Below, piece after piece: positions 53,632-62,975 of a stretch of DNA of 64,000 nt. The position numbers and the translations under genes are program-made. How positions within the stretch are numbered: position 1 is the stretch's first letter; each line of letters starts with the position of its first letter. This stretch comes from Halomonas sp. ML-15 (lineage in GTDB: Bacteria; Pseudomonadota; Gammaproteobacteria; Pseudomonadales; Halomonadaceae), in assembly GCF_014779595.1 (NCBI RefSeq), contig NZ_JACXZT010000019.1:1307990-1371989 (forward strand), in the 5' to 3' direction. The notes below the pieces were generated by a model. That model saw only the letters and a program-made list of their open reading frames with translations, had not been told where the DNA came from and searched no databases.

Positions 53632-54957
53632 ATGCCGGCTCCATTGTTAACGATTTCATCCACGCCGGATCTGCCGGAGCGCGCCGATGCCGTCGTCATC
53701 GGCGGCGGCATCATCGGCGTATGTGCCGCCTATTACCTGGCCCGCCAGGGCGTGAGTGTGGCGCTGATCGAAAAGGGCCGCATCGCCGCCGAACAGTCCA
53801 GCCGCAACTGGGGCTGGTGCCGCCAGCAGAACCGTGACGCACGCGAACTGCCACTGTCGACCAAGAGCCTCGAGCTGTGGGAAGAGATCAGCGCCGACCT
53901 CGGCGAGGACCTCGGTTTCCGCCGTTGCGGGCTGTTCTATCTGTCCGATAGCCAAGCCGAGCTGGATGGCTGGGCCAAGTGGCGCGACTTTGCCATCACC
54001 CAGGGGGTCACGACCCATATGCTGAGTGCCGCCGAAGCCTCCGAGCGCGGCGCCGTGACCGGCAAGCCCTGGCTGGGGGGCGTGTTTTCGCCCACGGACG
54101 GCATCGCCGATCCGGCGCGGGCGGCACCGCTGATCGCCAAGGGCATTATCAAGCATGGCGGTTCGATTCATCAGTTCTGCGCGGCACGCGGGGTCGAAAC
54201 CGAGGCCGGAAGCGTCTCCGGGGTGGTTACCGAGAAGGGCGTGATCAAGACCACGCAGGTGGTGCTGGCCGGCGGCGCCTGGGCCTCCTCCTTCTGCCGC
54301 CAGCTCGGCATCCGCTTTCCGCAGGCCTCGGTGCGCTCCTCGATTCTCTCGGTCATGCCAGGCGCCAAGGGCTTGCCCGATGCACTGCACACGGCAGAGG
54401 TCACGGTCACCCGGCGGGGAGACGGCGGCTATACGCTTGCCACCTCGGGGCGCGCCTGCCTGGATCCGACGCCGCAGCAGCTCCGCTTTTCCACGCATTT
54501 CCTGCCGATGTTCGCCAAGCGCTGGCAACTGCTCTCCCCCGGCGACCTACAGGGCTGGCAGTCCGGTCACGAAACGCGCAGGAAATGGGCGCTCGACCGG
54601 CCCACGCCGATGGAGCGGGTCCGCATTCTCGATCCGCGCCCATCGGAGCGGATCCTGAGGGAGACTCTGGCCCGTGCGCGCTTGCTCTTGCCTGCCCTGG
54701 GCAGCGTGCCCGTTCAGGCCGGCTGGGCCGGTTATATCGACAGCACCCCCGACGGCGTGCCAGTCATCGACGAGCCGGAGAATCTGCCCGGCTTCCTGCT
54801 GGCAGCGGGCTTTTCCGGCCACGGCTTCGGCGTCGGCCCGGGGGCCGGACGCCTGATCGCTGAAATGGTCACCGGCAAGCCCCCCTTCGTCGAGCATCAC
54901 CAGTACCGGCTTGCGCGTCTAAACAAGAGCGTCTGGGGCAAGGTCTCGGAGTTTTGA
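53632..54957 (+). CDS. FAD-dependent oxidoreductase (DadA/DAO family)
   Basis: A 441-residue flavoprotein of the DAO superfamily. The FAD motif is VVIGGGIIGVCAAYYLARQG, then SSRNWGWCRQQNRD (a variant of the usual cofactor-contacting segment) and the C-terminal LAAGFSGHGFGVGPGAGRLIAE. It differs from the PuuB-like protein at 47303 and likely has another amine or D-amino-acid substrate. GGAG lies in CCAGGAGAAGCCCC before ATG 53632. It follows gabD after 152 bases in the same direction and is the last gene of the catabolic region. Confidence 0.85.
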   Translation: MPAPLLTISSTPDLPERADAVVIGGGIIGVCAAYYLARQGVSVALIEKGRIAAEQSSRNWGWCRQQNRDARELPLSTKSLELWEEISADLGEDLGFRRCGLFYLSDSQAELDGWAKWRDFAITQGVTTHMLSAAEASERGAVTGKPWLGGVFSPTDGIADPARAAPLIAKGIIKHGGSIHQFCAARGVETEAGSVSGVVTEKGVIKTTQVVLAGGAWASSFCRQLGIRFPQASVRSSILSVMPGAKGLPDALHTAEVTVTRRGDGGYTLATSGRACLDPTPQQLRFSTHFLPMFAKRWQLLSPGDLQGWQSGHETRRKWALDRPTPMERVRILDPRPSERILRETLARARLLLPALGSVPVQAGWAGYIDSTPDGVPVIDEPENLPGFLLAAGFSGHGFGVGPGAGRLIAEMVTGKPPFVEHHQYRLARLNKSVWGKVSEF

Positions 54958-55015
54958 GGAGAAGCCGACTCCGTAGCGGCAGAAACCGCAGCTGACGCCC
55001 AAGCAAGCAGGACCG

Positions 55016-55690
55016 TCAACGCCTGAGGATCACCAGCCATCTGCCCAGATTGAGCACGCTGGCCAGCGACGCCGCCACATAGGTAAAGGCGCAGGCGGTC
55101 AGCACATGGCGGGCGGCGGGCATATCGTAGGGCGGGATATACTGCTTGAGCAGCGGCAGCGCGCGCTGGAAGCTGGCATCGAACTCCACCGGCAGGGTGA
55201 TCAGGTGTACCAGCGCCGCGGTGCCGAAGCTGATCAGCGCCGCCAGTACCACCAGCAGCATGCCGCCGGGCAGCCGGGTAAGGATAAACAGGAAGGGCGC
55301 GGCCATCATCAGCACCGCCCCCACCTTCTCGGCGTGCTGCGCCACTCCCACCAGGCGCGTACGCGCCAGCAGCGGCGCATAGCCGCGGGCGTGCTGGATG
55401 GCATGCCCCACCTCGTGGGCGGCCACCGTCACCGCGGTCAGCGAGCGGCCATCGAAGTGATCCGGCGACAGCCGCACCTTGCGCGCGCTGGGATCATAGT
55501 GATCGCCATGCTCGGTCACCTCCACCTCCACGCCTTCGATGCCCAGCCGCTCGAGTAGATGACGCGCCAGCTCCCCGCCGGTGCCAGGGTAGTCGCTGCG
55601 CGGCCGGGCGTGGCGATTGATCACCCACCGGGCCCAGACGTTGGGCAGCAGGAACAGCGCTGCCAGTACCACCACTGCGATAATTACCAT
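55016..55690 (-). CDS. YugP-like membrane zinc peptidase
   Basis: A 224-residue integral-membrane metallopeptidase (Zn_peptidase_2 family). An N-terminal membrane segment (VIIAVVVLAALFLLPNVWAR) is followed by the zinc motif AAHEVGHAIQHARG. Two more hydrophobic pairs are LMMAAPFLFILTRL and MLLVVLAALISFGTA. Length and topology fit YugP homologues, whose substrates are unknown. It is divergent from the heme operon. The two share a ~115-base upstream region. Confidence 0.87.
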   Translation of the reverse strand: MVIIAVVVLAALFLLPNVWARWVINRHARPRSDYPGTGGELARHLLERLGIEGVEVEVTEHGDHYDPSARKVRLSPDHFDGRSLTAVTVAAHEVGHAIQHARGYAPLLARTRLVGVAQHAEKVGAVLMMAAPFLFILTRLPGGMLLVVLAALISFGTAALVHLITLPVEFDASFQRALPLLKQYIPPYDMPAARHVLTACAFTYVAASLASVLNLGRWLVILRR

Positions 55691-55746
55691 CTCGACATCT
55701 CCCTGCTACCTCGAGAGGCCAACGCGCCTTGACGCAGGCCACATAA

Positions 55747-55765
55747 AAAACAATAATTATTCGCG
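55747..55765. promoter_or_regulatory. candidate Fur site upstream of hemP
   Basis: An AT-rich palindromic core AATAATTATT (55752-55761), within AAAACAATAATTATTCGCG, stands out in the GC-rich surroundings. It resembles the central part of a Fur box but matches the full 19-bp consensus only loosely. It lies about 50 bases upstream of hemP, the first gene of a heme-uptake operon that is Fur-regulated in other bacteria. Confidence 0.45.
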
Positions 55766-55806
55766 TTTAGGAATGAGCCGTATATGCCGTATCCACAAGG
55801 TGAGCC

Positions 55807-55980
55807 ATGACATCCCCCCGTACACCGTCGGCGGCTCCCGCTTCCCACCGCCGCCAGACCACTAGCCGCATATCCAGCCAGCAGCTGCTCGGTGAACAGG
55901 GCCTGCTGATCATCGAGCATCATGGCAAGGAGTACCAACTGCGCGTCACCCGCAACGGCAAACTGATTCTGACCTCGTAA
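55807..55980 (+). CDS. hemP: hemin uptake protein HemP
   Basis: A 57-residue protein. The conserved C-terminal half reads [20 protein letters not shown], then [14 protein letters not shown], the HemP family core. The N-terminal ~20 residues are Pro/Arg/Ser-rich and poorly conserved. HemP is often the first gene of heme-uptake operons; in Bradyrhizobium and Burkholderia relatives it is needed for expression of the heme receptor. It is too short for most gene finders. ATG 55807 is directly preceded by AAGGTGAGCC. Confidence 0.85.
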   Translation: MTSPRTPSAAPASHRRQTTSRISSQQLLGEQGLLIIEHHGKEYQLRVTRNGKLILTS

Positions 55981-56070
55981 GTCGACCATACAACCGAACC
56001 CGCCAGCCAGGTAGCCATTCGCCACCCAGCCAGCCGCCTCTCCTGACACACGCAAGGGAACCTCAGGAAC

Positions 56071-58053
56071 ATGAAGCGAGCATTGAGCTGCAGTGGCGCC
56101 CTGGCAATCCTCTGTTTGCCGCCGCTGGCCGGCGCCGACACCACCCCAGAGACCGCCGAGTCGGACCTTCCGTCGCTGGTGATCACCGGCACCCGTACCC
56201 CGGTAGACAGCTTCCGCGCGCCGTTGATCATCGACACCCTCGATCGCCACGACCCCACCCTGTCCACCGCCTCGCGACTGGAGGATGCGCTGGGCGGCCA
56301 ACCTGGGTTGACCGTCGCCGGCCAAGGCCGCCGCAACGGCCAGACCATCAGCATGCGCGGCTTCGACCGCAACGGCGTACTGGTACGCCTCGACGGGGTG
56401 CGTCAGGACATCGATACCGGCCATCTGGGCAACGTCTTTGCCGACCCCGCGCTGCTGCGGGAGATACAGATCGCCCGCGGCGCGCTCTCCAGCCTCTACG
56501 GCAGCAACGCCATGGGCGGCGTCATCAGCCTCGAGACGGTCGACGCCGATGACCTGCTGCGCCCCGGCGAGTCGAGCGGTGGGCGTCTCTCGCTGCGCGG
56601 CGCCACCGCCAGCGATGAGATCGGCGCCACTCTTAGCCTGTTCGGCAAGACCGATACCGCCAACGGCGAGCTCGACGGCCTGCTGGCCGTGGGCCGCAGC
56701 GAGTCGGGGGATATTCGCCGTGCCGGCGGTCAGGCCGCCCCCGACGATGCCAGCCTCGACAGCCTGCTGGCCAAGGGTGGCTGGCAGCTGAGTGACGACC
56801 ACCGGCTATTCGCCCAGTGGCAGCACTACCGCGAGGATGCCCACCAGCCGGGTAACCCCCAATCCTTGGAGCCCAGCGACGGCACCCTGCGCGACCGCAC
56901 CACCACCAGTGATAATCTTCAGTTCGGCCACCGCTGGACGCCGGCGCCGACCACCCAGCTCGACAGTCGCTTGACCCTGAGCCGCCAGAATATCGACGAA
57001 CCCCAAGCCGAGCGCACCCAGCAACGCCTCGGTGCGCAGAGCGACGGCTACCACCGTTTCGACCACGGCTGGCTGAGCCAGACCCTCGCCTTCGGCGCCG
57101 AAGCGACCACCGCCACCCAGCGCCCCGGCAAGCAAGCGAGCGGCTTCCCCCGCGCCGATATCGACACTGCGGCACTCTATCTCGATGACACCCTGGCGGT
57201 GGGCCGCTATCTCGACGACGGCGGCGCCGGGCGTTTCGAGCTGGGCCTCGGCGCCCGCTACGACCACTACCGCGCCGAAGATGCCGAAGGGCGCGACAGC
57301 GATGAAGGGCGACTCTCCCCGCGGCTACGCCTCAGCTGGTCACCCAGCGATAGCCTGATGCTCTATAGCGGTTACGCCGAGGCGTTCCGCGCCCCGACGC
57401 TCTCCGAGCTCTACGCCGACCAGCGCCACTTCGCCGGCTTCTGCCAGGGCCCCTTCTTCTGCGTCCCGGACAACTACTGGGTGCCCAACCCCGACCTCGG
57501 TCCGGAGACCAGCAAGACCTGGGAGAGCGGCTTCGCCTGGCGCATCGGCGACTGGGGGCTGCGCGCCAGCTACTTCGACACCCGTGCCGACGATTTTATC
57601 GATACCGAGGTCGATATCATGGCTGGCACGACCCGTGCCACCAACGTCAACCGCGCCCATCTATGGGGCTACGATGCGCGCCTGCAGTATCGCCCCAGCG
57701 ATCTGCCCATCGACGCCTTCGTCGGCCTCTCGGAGGTCAGCGGTCACGACCGCGATAGCGGCGAAGCCCTGGGCTCCCTCACCCCCCTCGAAGCCCTGGC
57801 GGGCCTCGACTACCATCTGGCCGATAGCGACCTCACGCTCGGCTGGCGCGGCCGTTTCGCCCGCGCCTACGACAAGGGCGATGAGCCGCAGCCCGGCTAT
57901 GGCCTGCACGACCTGCAGCTCGCCTGGCAGTTCTCACCCGCCCTCTCGACCTCGCTCAGCCTGCGCAACGTCGCCGACAAGACCTGGTACCGCCCCGACG
58001 GCAATCTCGGCGATGGCCGCAGCCTGCTCGCCAACCTGAGCCTGCAATGGTGA
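56071..58053 (+). CDS. TonB-dependent heme/hemoglobin receptor
   Basis: A 660-residue outer-membrane receptor. A signal peptide is followed by a plug domain from about residue 35 (VITGTRTPVDSF is TonB-box-like; ISMRGFDRNGVLVRLDGVRQ and LYGSNAMGGVISLET are plug signatures). The barrel extends to the terminal aromatic residues LSLQW. The motif FRAPTLSELY and the NPDL box (VPNPDLGPETSKTWE) are those of heme/hemoglobin receptors of the HemR/HmuR type. It is followed by hmuSTUV at short spacing. Energising TonB-ExbBD proteins are not in the window. Confidence 0.92.
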   Translation: MKRALSCSGALAILCLPPLAGADTTPETAESDLPSLVITGTRTPVDSFRAPLIIDTLDRHDPTLSTASRLEDALGGQPGLTVAGQGRRNGQTISMRGFDRNGVLVRLDGVRQDIDTGHLGNVFADPALLREIQIARGALSSLYGSNAMGGVISLETVDADDLLRPGESSGGRLSLRGATASDEIGATLSLFGKTDTANGELDGLLAVGRSESGDIRRAGGQAAPDDASLDSLLAKGGWQLSDDHRLFAQWQHYREDAHQPGNPQSLEPSDGTLRDRTTTSDNLQFGHRWTPAPTTQLDSRLTLSRQNIDEPQAERTQQRLGAQSDGYHRFDHGWLSQTLAFGAEATTATQRPGKQASGFPRADIDTAALYLDDTLAVGRYLDDGGAGRFELGLGARYDHYRAEDAEGRDSDEGRLSPRLRLSWSPSDSLMLYSGYAEAFRAPTLSELYADQRHFAGFCQGPFFCVPDNYWVPNPDLGPETSKTWESGFAWRIGDWGLRASYFDTRADDFIDTEVDIMAGTTRATNVNRAHLWGYDARLQYRPSDLPIDAFVGLSEVSGHDRDSGEALGSLTPLEALAGLDYHLADSDLTLGWRGRFARAYDKGDEPQPGYGLHDLQLAWQFSPALSTSLSLRNVADKTWYRPDGNLGDGRSLLANLSLQW

Positions 58054-58069
58054 CCCACAGGAGATGCCC

Positions 58070-59110
58070 ATGAACGCTCAACAACAGGCTATTCTCGAGG
58101 CCTTCGATGCCGCCCGCAGCGCCTCCCCCCGGCTGCCGGCCATATCCATCGCCGAGCGCCTGGCGATCAGCGAAGGGGAGCTTCAAGCCGCCCGGCTGGG
58201 CCGCGATGTGACCACCCTGACGCTAGCGCCTGCCGAGCTCGCCGCCGAGCTATGCCGGCTCGGCCGGGTCAAGGCACTGACCCGTTCCAGCGCTACAGTG
58301 CTCGAACAGCAAGGGCAGTACCCGCCACTCACCAGTGCCGGTCTGCTGCTCGATCCCGGCGGCCTCGACCTGCGCCTGCAGCTGCAGCGCTGGCACTGGG
58401 CCTGCCTGATTCGCGACCCGCTCCCAGACGCCAGCGGCGCCACGTCGCTGCGCCAAAGCCTGCAGATCTTCGACTGTCATGGTCAGGCGCTGCACAAGGT
58501 CTTCTCGCTGGAGCCGACCCCACCGCGAATCTGGCAGCGGCTGGTGGCCAGCGGTAACCATACCGCGCCGGTATTCACTCGCCTGGCGCTGCCCAGTGCC
58601 CGTCCACTTCCTCAGGCACCAGGTCTCGAGGAGGAGTGGTCGCGGATGCGCGATGTGCATCAGTTCTTTGCCCTGCTACGCCGTCACGGCCTTCAGCGTC
58701 ATGAAGCCAACGCTCTGATGGAGGGGCGCTTTACCCGGCGCCTGGCATGCCATAGCGTCGAGGGCATCCTCAACGGCGCCGCCGATCAACGGCTACCGCT
58801 GATGCTATTCGTCGCCAGCCCCGGCGCCGTGCAGATCCGCACCGGCGTCACCCCTGCCCCGGTGCGTAAGCGCGGCTGGCTCAACCTGTTTGGCGACGAC
58901 TTCACGCTGCACCTCGACGATGGCCGCATCGAACGGGTCTGGCAGGTGCACAAGCCCAACCGCGACGGTGGCGTTACCAGCCTGGAGGCGTTCTCCTGCG
59001 ATGGCGAGCTGCTGTTGCAGCTGTATGCCGAGCGCAGTGAAGGCCGCGCAGAACGACAGGCATGGCGAGATTTATTGGCGCAACAAGCCGGCCTTGAGGC
59101 GGCAGCATGA
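58070..59110 (+). CDS. hmuS: hemin-degrading/transport factor HmuS
   Basis: A 346-residue cytoplasmic protein of the HemS/HmuS/ChuS family, built from two similar halves (residues ~1-170 and ~180-346; the second contains ARPFHSV-like LACHSVEGIL and VRKRGWLNLFGDDFTLHLDD). The proteins bind imported heme and, in several species, degrade it. ATG 58070 is preferred over ATG 58064, because AGGAG at 58059-58063 is directly attached to the latter and correctly spaced from the former. The next gene, hmuT, overlaps its stop by four bases. Confidence 0.92.
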   Translation: MNAQQQAILEAFDAARSASPRLPAISIAERLAISEGELQAARLGRDVTTLTLAPAELAAELCRLGRVKALTRSSATVLEQQGQYPPLTSAGLLLDPGGLDLRLQLQRWHWACLIRDPLPDASGATSLRQSLQIFDCHGQALHKVFSLEPTPPRIWQRLVASGNHTAPVFTRLALPSARPLPQAPGLEEEWSRMRDVHQFFALLRRHGLQRHEANALMEGRFTRRLACHSVEGILNGAADQRLPLMLFVASPGAVQIRTGVTPAPVRKRGWLNLFGDDFTLHLDDGRIERVWQVHKPNRDGGVTSLEAFSCDGELLLQLYAERSEGRAERQAWRDLLAQQAGLEAAA

Positions 59111-59973
59111 GAGCCATTTTACTGACGCTGCTGGTCGGCTGGTCGCTGGGGGTGCTCGCAGACGCCCCTCGCACGGCAGTGATCGGGGGCGATCTCGCGG
59201 AGATCATCGCCGCCCTGGAGGCCGACGACAGCCTGATCGGACGCGACGATACCAGCCAGTACCCGCCATCGCTGGAGACGCTACCGTCGGTGGGCTATTT
59301 GCGCCAACTCTCTGCCGAGGGTGTGTTGTCGCTGCGGCCCGAGCGGCTGGTGGTGAGCAGCCAGGCCCAGCCTCGCGAAACCCTTCGCCAGCTGGAGTCG
59401 AGCGGCGTCGAGGTGGTCACGATCAGGGCCCAGCAGCGCCTCGAAGAGATTCCCCTCAAGGTCGAGCAGGTCGGCGATGTCATGGGTCGAGAGGCACAGG
59501 CCGAAACACTCAATGCCACGCTCGAGGAGCAGTTGGAAGCGGTGGCGGCCCTGCCCCGCCTCGACCAGGGGCCGGCCATGTTTCTACTCAGCCACGCCGG
59601 CACCTCGCCAATGGCCGCTGGCCACGGTACCGCCGCCGATACGGCGATACGCGCCGCCGGGCTCGACAACGCCTTCGCCGGCATGTCGGGCTACAAGGTG
59701 GTCAGCGGCGAGGGACTGCTCGGCGAGGCGCCGAGCAGCGTGATCGTCACTCGCTCTGGGCTCGAGGCGCTGGGTGGCAGCGAAGCACTCTGGCGACTAC
59801 CCGGCCTGTCGATGACGCCGGCGGGCGAATCGCGGCAACTGGTCATCTGCGATGATCAGGCACTGCTGGGCTTCGGGCCCAGGACGCCGAGTGCGATTCT
59901 TGCCCTGCACCGAGCCTTCAGCAGCGAGCCGCCAACAGGCGACGATGCACTTTGCTGGCGACACGCCCCATGA
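59107..59973 (+). CDS. hmuT: heme ABC transporter substrate-binding protein HmuT
   Basis: A 288-residue periplasmic heme-binding protein of the type III binding-protein family. It has a signal peptide (RAILLTLLVGWSLGVLADAP), first-lobe VIGGDLAEIIAALEADDSLI and VGYLRQLSAEGVLSLRPERL. The domain-linking helix and second lobe contain SHAGTSPMAAGHGTAADTAI and AGLDNAFAGMSGYK. It collects heme delivered by the outer-membrane receptor. The start overlaps hmuS and the stop overlaps hmuU by four bases each. Confidence 0.93.
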   Translation: MRAILLTLLVGWSLGVLADAPRTAVIGGDLAEIIAALEADDSLIGRDDTSQYPPSLETLPSVGYLRQLSAEGVLSLRPERLVVSSQAQPRETLRQLESSGVEVVTIRAQQRLEEIPLKVEQVGDVMGREAQAETLNATLEEQLEAVAALPRLDQGPAMFLLSHAGTSPMAAGHGTAADTAIRAAGLDNAFAGMSGYKVVSGEGLLGEAPSSVIVTRSGLEALGGSEALWRLPGLSMTPAGESRQLVICDDQALLGFGPRTPSAILALHRAFSSEPPTGDDALCWRHAP

Positions 59974-60998
59974 GCCAGTCGACGCCCCTCTTCGCCCAGC
60001 GCCCACCTACCCCGCGAAGCACCTCCAAGCGTGCGCTGAGCATGCTGACGGTGGCAGTGATCGTGGCACTGCTGACGAGTGCCATGAGTGGTCAAATCGG
60101 TCTCTCGCCGCGGGTGCTGCTGGGCAGCTGGCCAACGCCGCTGGAGTGGCAGATCTGGTGGCAGCTGCGACTGCCCAGGCTGCTGCTGGCCGCCCTGGTC
60201 GGGGCCATGCTGGCCAGCAGCGGCGCCGCCATGCAGGGCATGTTCCGCAACCCCCTCGCCGACCCCACGCTGCTCGGCCTGGCCAGTGGCGCCGGCCTGG
60301 CCGTGGCGATCTGGATCGTACTCTTCGATGCCGCCGGCCCCTGGGGGCTCTATGGCCAATTCGTCGCCGGCTTTCTCGGCGCGCTCGGCGTCTGCGTGCT
60401 GGTCTTCGCCCTGGGTGAGCGCCAGCGCGGCGACAATATGCTGTTTACCCTGCTGCTCGCAGGCCTCGCCATCAACACCCTGGCCGGCGCGCTGGGTGGG
60501 GTGCTGGCCTTCGTCGCCAGCGATGAGCAGCTGCGCCAACTTAGCCTGTGGGGCATGGGCAGCCTCTCCCATGCGCTGTGGAGCGCGGCGCTGGGTGCCC
60601 TGCTGGGCATCCCTCCGGCGCTGGTCTGGCTGCTGCGCAGCGCCCGGGATCTCGACCTGCTGCAGCTCGGTGAACTCACCGCCCACGCCGCTGGGCTCGA
60701 TGCGCCGCGGCTTAAACGCCGCGTGGTACTGGCCACAGCGCTTGGTGTAGGTCTCTGCGTGGCACTGGCCGGCATCATCGGCTTTCTCGGGCTTCTGGTA
60801 CCGCATTGCCTGCGGCTGTGGCTGGGACCCGGCCATCGCCTGCTACTGCCCGCCTCGATGCTGGGCGGCGCCCTGCTGCTGATCGTCGCTGACACCCTGG
60901 CACGCAGCCTGGCGAGCCCCGCCGAGATTCCGGTCGGCTTGCTGACCAGCCTGCTCGGTGGCCCCTACTTCCTGTGGCTGTTACTCAAACGACGCTGA
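59970..60998 (+). CDS. hmuU: heme ABC transporter permease HmuU
   Basis: A 342-residue FecCD-family permease with about ten membrane segments: LRLPRLLLAALVGAMLASSG, MQGMFRNPLADPTLLGLASGA and the conserved C-terminal FLGLLVPHCLRLWLGPGHR. ATG 59970 forms the ATGA overlap with hmuT; a TTG start at 59952 is less likely. It forms the homodimeric heme channel with HmuV. Confidence 0.94.
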   Translation: MSQSTPLFAQRPPTPRSTSKRALSMLTVAVIVALLTSAMSGQIGLSPRVLLGSWPTPLEWQIWWQLRLPRLLLAALVGAMLASSGAAMQGMFRNPLADPTLLGLASGAGLAVAIWIVLFDAAGPWGLYGQFVAGFLGALGVCVLVFALGERQRGDNMLFTLLLAGLAINTLAGALGGVLAFVASDEQLRQLSLWGMGSLSHALWSAALGALLGIPPALVWLLRSARDLDLLQLGELTAHAAGLDAPRLKRRVVLATALGVGLCVALAGIIGFLGLLVPHCLRLWLGPGHRLLLPASMLGGALLLIVADTLARSLASPAEIPVGLLTSLLGGPYFLWLLLKRR

Positions 60999-61006
60999 GG
61001 CCCCCT

Positions 61007-61765
61007 ATGCTGGAGCTATGTGATGCGGGATTCCGCAGCGTGCCGACCATCAGTCCCCTTGACGACCGCATCGAAGCCGGAGAATTGCTGGCTATCGTCG
61101 GTCCCAACGGCGCCGGCAAGAGCACGCTGCTGGGCCTGCTGTCGGGATTTCGCTCAGCCGAGACCGGCTGCGTTCACCTCGACGGGCGGCCACTCGCCGA
61201 CTGGACGCCGCTGCGCCTGGCCAGACGCCGCGCGCTGGTAGCGCAACGCCTCGAACTGGGCTTCGACTGGCCGCTAAGGGAGCTGGTCGCACTGGGCAGC
61301 GAAGCCGATTCTGGTGACGTCTATCGTGCGCTGGACGCCCTCGACCTGCTGCCGCTGGCTGACCGAGGCATGCTGTCACTGTCCGGCGGCGAGCGCCAGC
61401 GTGCGATGATCGCCAGAGCGCTATGCCAACTGGGCAGCCTGAACACGACTGGCGGAGATGGCGGGCTGCTGCTGCTCGATGAACCCACCAGCGCGCTGGA
61501 TATCGGCCAGCAGCAGCGTCTGATGCGACTGCTCAGACGACTCGCCGAAACCCGCCGCATGGCCATCTGCTGCGTGCTTCACGACCTCAATCTGGCCGCG
61601 CGTTTCGCCCATCGCGTATGGCTGCTTGAACACGGGAGGCGCATTGCCAGCGGCACACCCGACGAGGTGCTCAACGTGCAGCGGCTCGAAAGCGTGTTCA
61701 ACGCCCAGCTCGAACAGCTTCAGGGCGAACAGATCAGCACGCCGGTACTGGCGCTGCGCTCATAG
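61007..61765 (+). CDS. hmuV: heme ABC transporter ATP-binding protein HmuV
   Basis: A 252-residue ATPase of the HmuV/FecE class. Walker A is GPNGAGKS, signature LSGGERQRAMIARALCQ, Walker B LLLLDEPTSALD, and the switch His is in VLHDLNLAA. ATG 61007 has GAGG upstream, while the open frame starting at 60974 overlaps hmuU. Its last six bases overlap the convergent App1-type gene (61760-61765), so transcription from both sides meets here without a clear terminator. Confidence 0.94.
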   Translation: MLELCDAGFRSVPTISPLDDRIEAGELLAIVGPNGAGKSTLLGLLSGFRSAETGCVHLDGRPLADWTPLRLARRRALVAQRLELGFDWPLRELVALGSEADSGDVYRALDALDLLPLADRGMLSLSGGERQRAMIARALCQLGSLNTTGGDGGLLLLDEPTSALDIGQQQRLMRLLRRLAETRRMAICCVLHDLNLAARFAHRVWLLEHGRRIASGTPDEVLNVQRLESVFNAQLEQLQGEQISTPVLALRS

Positions 61766-62869
61766 CGCGGCCTCTTGGGAGGCCTCGCGCACCATCACCA
61801 GATCGGCCTGGGAAATCAAGCCATGCTGGTGGGCGTGGGCGGCGATGGTGGCGCTATCCGCCGCCAGCACCAGACTACAGTCGCTGTCGGCGATCTCATC
61901 GCGCAGCCGCTGGATGGCCCGTTCGCGATCGGGTTTGCGGTCGACGCGACGAATGTAGATCGCCTTCACCCGCCCCGGATGCTCCTTGACGATGCGGGTA
62001 TAGACCTCGGGATCGTGCTGGCCGCTGTCGCCGATCAACACGCAGGGCATATCATCCATCTGTGCCAGCATGCGGGTGATCAAGTCGTGCTTGTGATCTT
62101 CGGCGCGCCGCGGCCAGGGTTTCCGCCAACTGATGCCCCACTCACGCAGAAACAGGATCGGCCCCACCGGGATACGGTTGAGCTGGAAGAAGGCTTCGAG
62201 CATCTCGTAGATGCACCAGGGTCCGCGGGACACGTAGAGAATCGGGCGTTTGGCATCGCCCTCGGCGCCCCGGTGCAGCGCTTGATAGAGGCTGGCGACG
62301 CCGGGAAAGGCAGTGCGACGCTCGGCCTGCTGGACGAACAGCCGATGCAGCATGCGCAGCTTGTCGGCCACCCCGGTATACATCACGGTATCGTCGATAT
62401 CGCTGATCACCAGCAGGTCGGTGTTCGGCGGCGGAATATAGACGCCAGCACGGCAGTGGACGCGCTCCCCGGCGTGACTCACCGCCAGGTCGGCCACATG
62501 CCACGACAGGCCCTGGGGCAGCGGCGTCTTGAGCGGCAGGTGAATCTCGAAGTAGCCGTCGCGGTCGGTGGTCACCACCATGCGATTGGTGCCCAGTTGA
62601 ACGTCCACCTCGGCGTTCGCCATGCCGCGGCGCTCGATGCGGCGCACGATATCGGCGATGTCGCGCAGCATGCCGTGGTGAGGGATGATGCGACTCAATG
62701 CCGATTGGCGAAACACCCGCCCCATCAGAAAGGCTTCTCGCTGCGAGCCGTAGCCGCGATAGGGATGCACCACTACCCCACCGCGACCACGGTCGCGTTT
62801 CATCGGTTTGGCCAGGATATGCAGCAGGCGGCGCACGAAGTGCGGTCGTGATGGTGACGGCTCGCTCAC
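61760..62869 (-). CDS. App1-type phosphatase (DUF2183)
   Basis: A 369-residue protein with a HAD-like C-terminal domain: the DxDxT motif DIDDTVMYTG, then motif II in PILYVSRGPWCIYEMLEAF and the acidic end motif in VLIGDSGQHDPEVY. The N-terminal ~130 residues contain an immunoglobulin-like beta-sandwich (DGYFEIHLPLKTPLPQGLSW), typical of the App1 family. Yeast App1 is a phosphatidate phosphatase; bacterial substrates are unknown. The start is GTG 62869 with GGGAGG five bases upstream. It is cytoplasmic by sequence. Confidence 0.85.
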   Translation of the reverse strand: MSEPSPSRPHFVRRLLHILAKPMKRDRGRGGVVVHPYRGYGSQREAFLMGRVFRQSALSRIIPHHGMLRDIADIVRRIERRGMANAEVDVQLGTNRMVVTTDRDGYFEIHLPLKTPLPQGLSWHVADLAVSHAGERVHCRAGVYIPPPNTDLLVISDIDDTVMYTGVADKLRMLHRLFVQQAERRTAFPGVASLYQALHRGAEGDAKRPILYVSRGPWCIYEMLEAFFQLNRIPVGPILFLREWGISWRKPWPRRAEDHKHDLITRMLAQMDDMPCVLIGDSGQHDPEVYTRIVKEHPGRVKAIYIRRVDRKPDRERAIQRLRDEIADSDCSLVLAADSATIAAHAHQHGLISQADLVMVREASQEAAL

Positions 62870-62975
62870 GAGACCTCCCTATCCCGATATGCACGGGCCC
62901 CTGCCGGGCCACTTGCGTGCCCGGCAGGAGAGACGTCACCAGTGTGCGGCAACCAGTCCCTGGGTCAAGCGCCGA

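Noticed and set aside
55684..56802. 372-codon minus-strand frame covering hemP and the receptor start
   Set aside because: Antisense shadow; hemP and the receptor are clear on the plus strand.
62900..62928. 10-bp hairpin CCTGCCGGGC/GCCCGGCAGG between the App1-type gene and cysN
   Set aside because: A strong stem, but no T-run on either strand; could end cysN transcription but is not a clear Rho-independent terminator.
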